Origin: DASVDE01 sp963740065
Lineage (GTDB): Bacteria > Actinomycetota > Thermoleophilia > Solirubrobacterales > 70-9
Assembly (NCBI GenBank): GCA_963740065.1
Contig: CAVUCS010000003.1
Location: 21,891 to 85,890, forward strand
Length of the DNA: 64,000 bases
Direction: 5' to 3'
Position numbers and translations under genes: made by a program. Position 1 is the stretch's first letter; the number at the start of each line of letters is the position of its first letter. A model generated the notes under the pieces. The model had not been told where the DNA came from. It saw only the letters and a program-made list of their open reading frames with translations, and did not search any database. Below are positions 61,775 through 64,000 of the stretch, piece by piece.

Positions 61775-63010
61775 TCATCGACGGGAGCGGTGTTTGTAGC
61801 CACGGATGTAGCAATTCAGCCGATCGCTTTGCGGATCGCCTCGTGGCTGCGTGCCAAGGGCGTGGGTGTAGCGGGAGATCATCGTCTCGACGCTGTGGCC
61901 GGTGACCGCGGCGAGGTCGGCGTCATCGATTCCGGCGGCGCGCAGGTGCGAGACGTAGGAGTGGCGGAACTCGTGCGGGGTCGGATCGAGGCCGGTCGCG
62001 ATGCGGGCCGGCTCCCAGACATCGCGGTAGAAGTTGCGCTCGCGCCAAAGCTTCCCGGTCGGAGTCGGGAAGAGCAGATCGGTGTCGATCCGAGCCGGCA
62101 GCGACTCGATCAACTCCGCCAGGCTCGGGCGGCACCGGCACCTCGCGATCGTGGTTCTTCTGGTCGCTGGAGCCGATCAGCTCGCCTTCGTGGGCCGTGG
62201 CCCTGACCTGCAGCAGCTCGCCGTCGAAGTCCTCGCGGCGCAGGGCCAAGACACTCGCCGAGGCGCAGGCCGGTCAGGCCCGGGGTGAGGATCAGCGCCT
62301 CGTAGTCGTGCGGCTGGGTAGCAGCGGCCCCCACTCTGGAGTCCTGGGCGCTTGGTCTGCGCCGCGCACCTCGGCGCGTCCGCCAGCGGCGAAGGCGCGC
62401 ATCTGCTCGAAGTTCCAGACGCGGATCCGGCGCGGGAAGCCTTTCGCGCGCGGGGGTCGTTGCGGCGCAGGCGCAGGCCTTTGAAAGCGTTGGCCTCGGC
62501 GACCTCGTCGCCGATCGCGTCCTCGGCCATCGCCGAGAGGGCACTGAGGATTCTGCGTGCGCCCTGAACGCGCGCGGCCTTGCGTCGCGCAGCATGTGGT
62601 CGACCAGCGCGTGGACGTGGCGGCGGCGCAACTCGTCGAACTCCCAATCGCGCAGCGGGCGGCCTTCGATCTCGACGTCGAGGACGTAGGAGACCCGATC
62701 GGAGTTGGTCTTGTTGGTGCGCTTGCGAGCGTGGATGGAGCGCGGGCCAATCCGCGAAGTAGTCGCCGATCGTCAACGGGCTCGTCCGCCATCAGGCCGT
62801 GGAGCGCTCTCAGCGCCTCGTCGATCGCTCGCTGAGCGTCCCCCTTGCGCTCGAAAGGTGGACTTGCCGCCGTTCCAGGCGGCTTCGCGTAGCGCGTGGC
62901 GCCGTCGGGATCTGCGATAGCGGGCGATCCAGACGACGCGACCGTCGGCGTAGGTGCGCTTGTAGGGCGCCTGGCGGGGTGGGCGGCCGGCGGCGACGGC
63001 GGCGGCTCAT
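61775..63010 (-). pseudogene. int: Tyrosine integrase, at least six frameshifts
   Basis: Reading through the shifts gives a phage-type integrase: AP2/Arm-type N-terminus (APYKRTYADGRVVWIARY), core-binding region (TIGDYFADWP, RTNKTNSDRVSYVLDVEIEG), and the catalytic domain with TGLRLGECLALRREDFDG (first Arg), PTPHEFRHSYVSHLRAAGID (H-x-x-R), and VTGHSVETMISRYTHAL (H and the nucleophilic Tyr). All catalytic residues are present and I see no nonsense codons in the composite, so sequencing indels are as likely as decay. It lies next to the tRNA-Arg fragment and after an excisionase. Confidence 0.75.
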
Positions 63011-63217
63011 CGCGGCGACCGGCGCGTCGCGGAACTGGGCGACGAAGGAGTCGACGTCGGCGGGATCGAAGCGCCGGCAGCCGTCGAGCTTGTAGGAGCG
63101 CAGGCGGCCCTCGGCGACCCACTTGCGGATCATCCGGTCGGAGACCTGCAGGTAGGAGGCCAGGGAATCCGGGGTGAACCAGGCCTGACGCTGGGTGTCG
63201 ATCGAAAGTCCGCTCAT
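62810..63217 (-). CDS. xis: Excisionase-like MerR-type HTH protein
   Basis: Starts MSGLSIDTQRQAWFTPDSLA, then SYLQVSDRMIRKWVAEGRLR and SYKLDGCRRFDPADVDSFVA: the winged-helix HTH_17 fold of excisionases and phage AlpA/Xis-like proteins. The natural end is probably near 63010, where the integrase start overlaps; the frame as given runs on in Arg-rich codons to 62810 because of an indel. It directly precedes int. Confidence 0.72.
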   Translation of the reverse strand: MSGLSIDTQRQAWFTPDSLASYLQVSDRMIRKWVAEGRLRSYKLDGCRRFDPADVDSFVAQFRDAPVAAMSRRRRRRPPTPPGALQAHLRRRSRRLDRPLSQIPTAPRATRSRLERRQVHLSSARGTLSERSTRR

Positions 63218-63545
63218 CTTGGCCTCTGCAACCTCAAGACGTTGCAGCGGGCGATTTCGTCCCCCTCGCGGTCCGCGTCGCTCCGCCCCGCGCCTAACCA
63301 TACCGGCATCGGTCGCAATCGTCGGGTTCATCTCAACCTCCTGTTCGCTGGCTCCGACGCCCAGCCGATAGGGCGCCGGACGGCGGGCGCGGAACCCGAG
63401 CGCTCAGCGAGGGGCGTCAGGAGCCCCGGCGTCAGCCGGGGCTTGCAGCGCCGGGCGCCGGTGCCAGGCTGGGGGTGGCGGAGGCAGGGAGTGACAAGGG
63501 ACCGATGAGGGGGATCGGCCACCGGAACTGGTCAAACTTCCCCGT
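63218..63545. promoter_or_regulatory. 328-bp gene-free region between xis and the rightmost gene
   Basis: Divergent promoter region. It contains a perfect hairpin AGCCCCGG-CGTCAG-CCGGGGCT at 63422-63443 and GC-rich runs; no U-run follows. No gene seen. Confidence 0.4.
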
Positions 63546-64000
63546 ATGGACTACCCCCTTGACGGCTGCTGGACAAAGCTCGCTCGCGCCACCGAACATC
63601 TTCAATCCCTGGATGCCGAAATCGAAGCGTGGCTGACCGACGATCCAGATCTGATCCAAGCCGAGCTGGACGGTGAAACGGACATCTGCACGGTGCGTTC
63701 CTATCTACCCGAGCCATCGTTGCGTTGGGGCGCCGCCATCGGCGACATCGTCCACAACCTGCGGTCTGCTCTCGATCATTTAGTAACCCAACTTGTGATC
63801 CACAACGGTCATGAACCGACCAGGAGAAATCAGTTCCCGATGCTTCGGAGCAAGCCTGACGACTTCGCAGCCAGGACGCAGGAGATGCTCGGGGGCGTTC
63901 ATCCCGAACACGTGGCGATGGTCGAGAAACTCCAGCCCTACCAATTTGATTCGGTCGACGAGAACGAACTGGTGATTCTTAACGACCTATCGAATACCGA
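63546..64000 (+). CDS. Hypothetical protein, cargo of the integrative element, truncated by the window edge
   Basis: Open from ATG 63546 to the edge (151 codons), beginning MDYPLDGCWTKLARATEHLQ. It contains GDIVHNLRSALDHLVTQLVI, a helix motif found in many uncharacterised actinobacterial and phage-island proteins, and later RNQFPMLRSKPDDFAARTQE. Codon use is less GC-biased than in the neighbouring genes (GAA, CAA, TTT, AAT common), consistent with transferred cargo. No function can be given. Confidence 0.75.
   Translation, partial: MDYPLDGCWTKLARATEHLQSLDAEIEAWLTDDPDLIQAELDGETDICTVRSYLPEPSLRWGAAIGDIVHNLRSALDHLVTQLVIHNGHEPTRRNQFPMLRSKPDDFAARTQEMLGGVHPEHVAMVEKLQPYQFDSVDENELVILNDLSNT

Overview
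The window is GC-rich DNA with GTG and TTG starts, a Gram-positive style phosphatidylglycerophosphate synthase, an F420-type nitroreductase-family protein, many TetR regulators and very large secreted NHL/fibronectin-like proteins with Lys/His/Arg tails. This suggests a high-GC actinobacterium, most likely class Thermoleophilia (Solirubrobacterales-like). That placement is inference from gene content. Many genes carry single-base frameshifts, often compensating, so the sequence may contain residual indel errors, and disrupted genes are described with that in mind.

Layout. 0-11 kb holds housekeeping and accessory genes: an NTF2-like protein, a nitroreductase-family protein, a principal-type sigma factor, folE2, an AbiEi/DUF559 protein, pgsA, an MMPL transporter, a ferritin-like lipoprotein, a uracil-DNA glycosylase, an ArsR-like regulator, and a 19-residue peptide gene just upstream of a ThiF/MccB-like enzyme. 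11.0-12.4 kb is a very small tRNA-Thr island, flanked by 45-bp direct repeats and carrying one NYN-domain nuclease gene. 12.4-37.4 kb and 46.3-58.8 kb hold three paralogous minus-strand surface operons. Each begins with a nearly identical 377-bp leader (containing GGGACGCAAAG, as in the c-di-GMP-I riboswitch core), then a collagen-like protein, an intercistronic hairpin, a giant NHL/fibronectin/TolB-like protein, a large protein of an unnamed secreted family, a ~26-kDa secreted protein, and in two units a lipoprotein. 37.6-46.2 kb is an accessory block with a second AbiEi/DUF559 gene, four TetR regulators, two nucleotidyltransferase toxin-antitoxin-like pairs, a membrane protein and a VapC/Phd pair. 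59-61.6 kb has another collagen-like gene, a DUF4239 protein and a methyltransferase. 61.7 kb to the end is one side of an integrative element (tRNA-Arg 3' fragment, broken integrase, excisionase, unknown cargo).

The most interesting signal is three families of fixed-length interspersed palindromes: A (45 bp, 7 copies), B (53 bp, 4 copies) and C (44 bp, 3 copies). The two AbiEi/DUF559 genes are each bracketed by their own family: A around the gene at 3.7-4.6 kb, C around the gene at 37.7-38.6 kb. In both, one copy overlaps the 5' coding end and another lies about 30 bp past the stop. Further A and C copies sit inside other genes without closing the reading frame. I infer a palindrome/endonuclease pairing comparable in layout to REP/RAYT, with in-gene insertions comparable to Rickettsia palindromic elements. 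Family B brackets toxin-antitoxin-like modules.

The second candidate system is the peptide/ThiF pair at 9.77-11.03 kb (a possible RiPP-like or peptide-adenylation locus). The third is the leader RNA shared by the three surface operons, which would place collagen-like and NHL proteins under common control.
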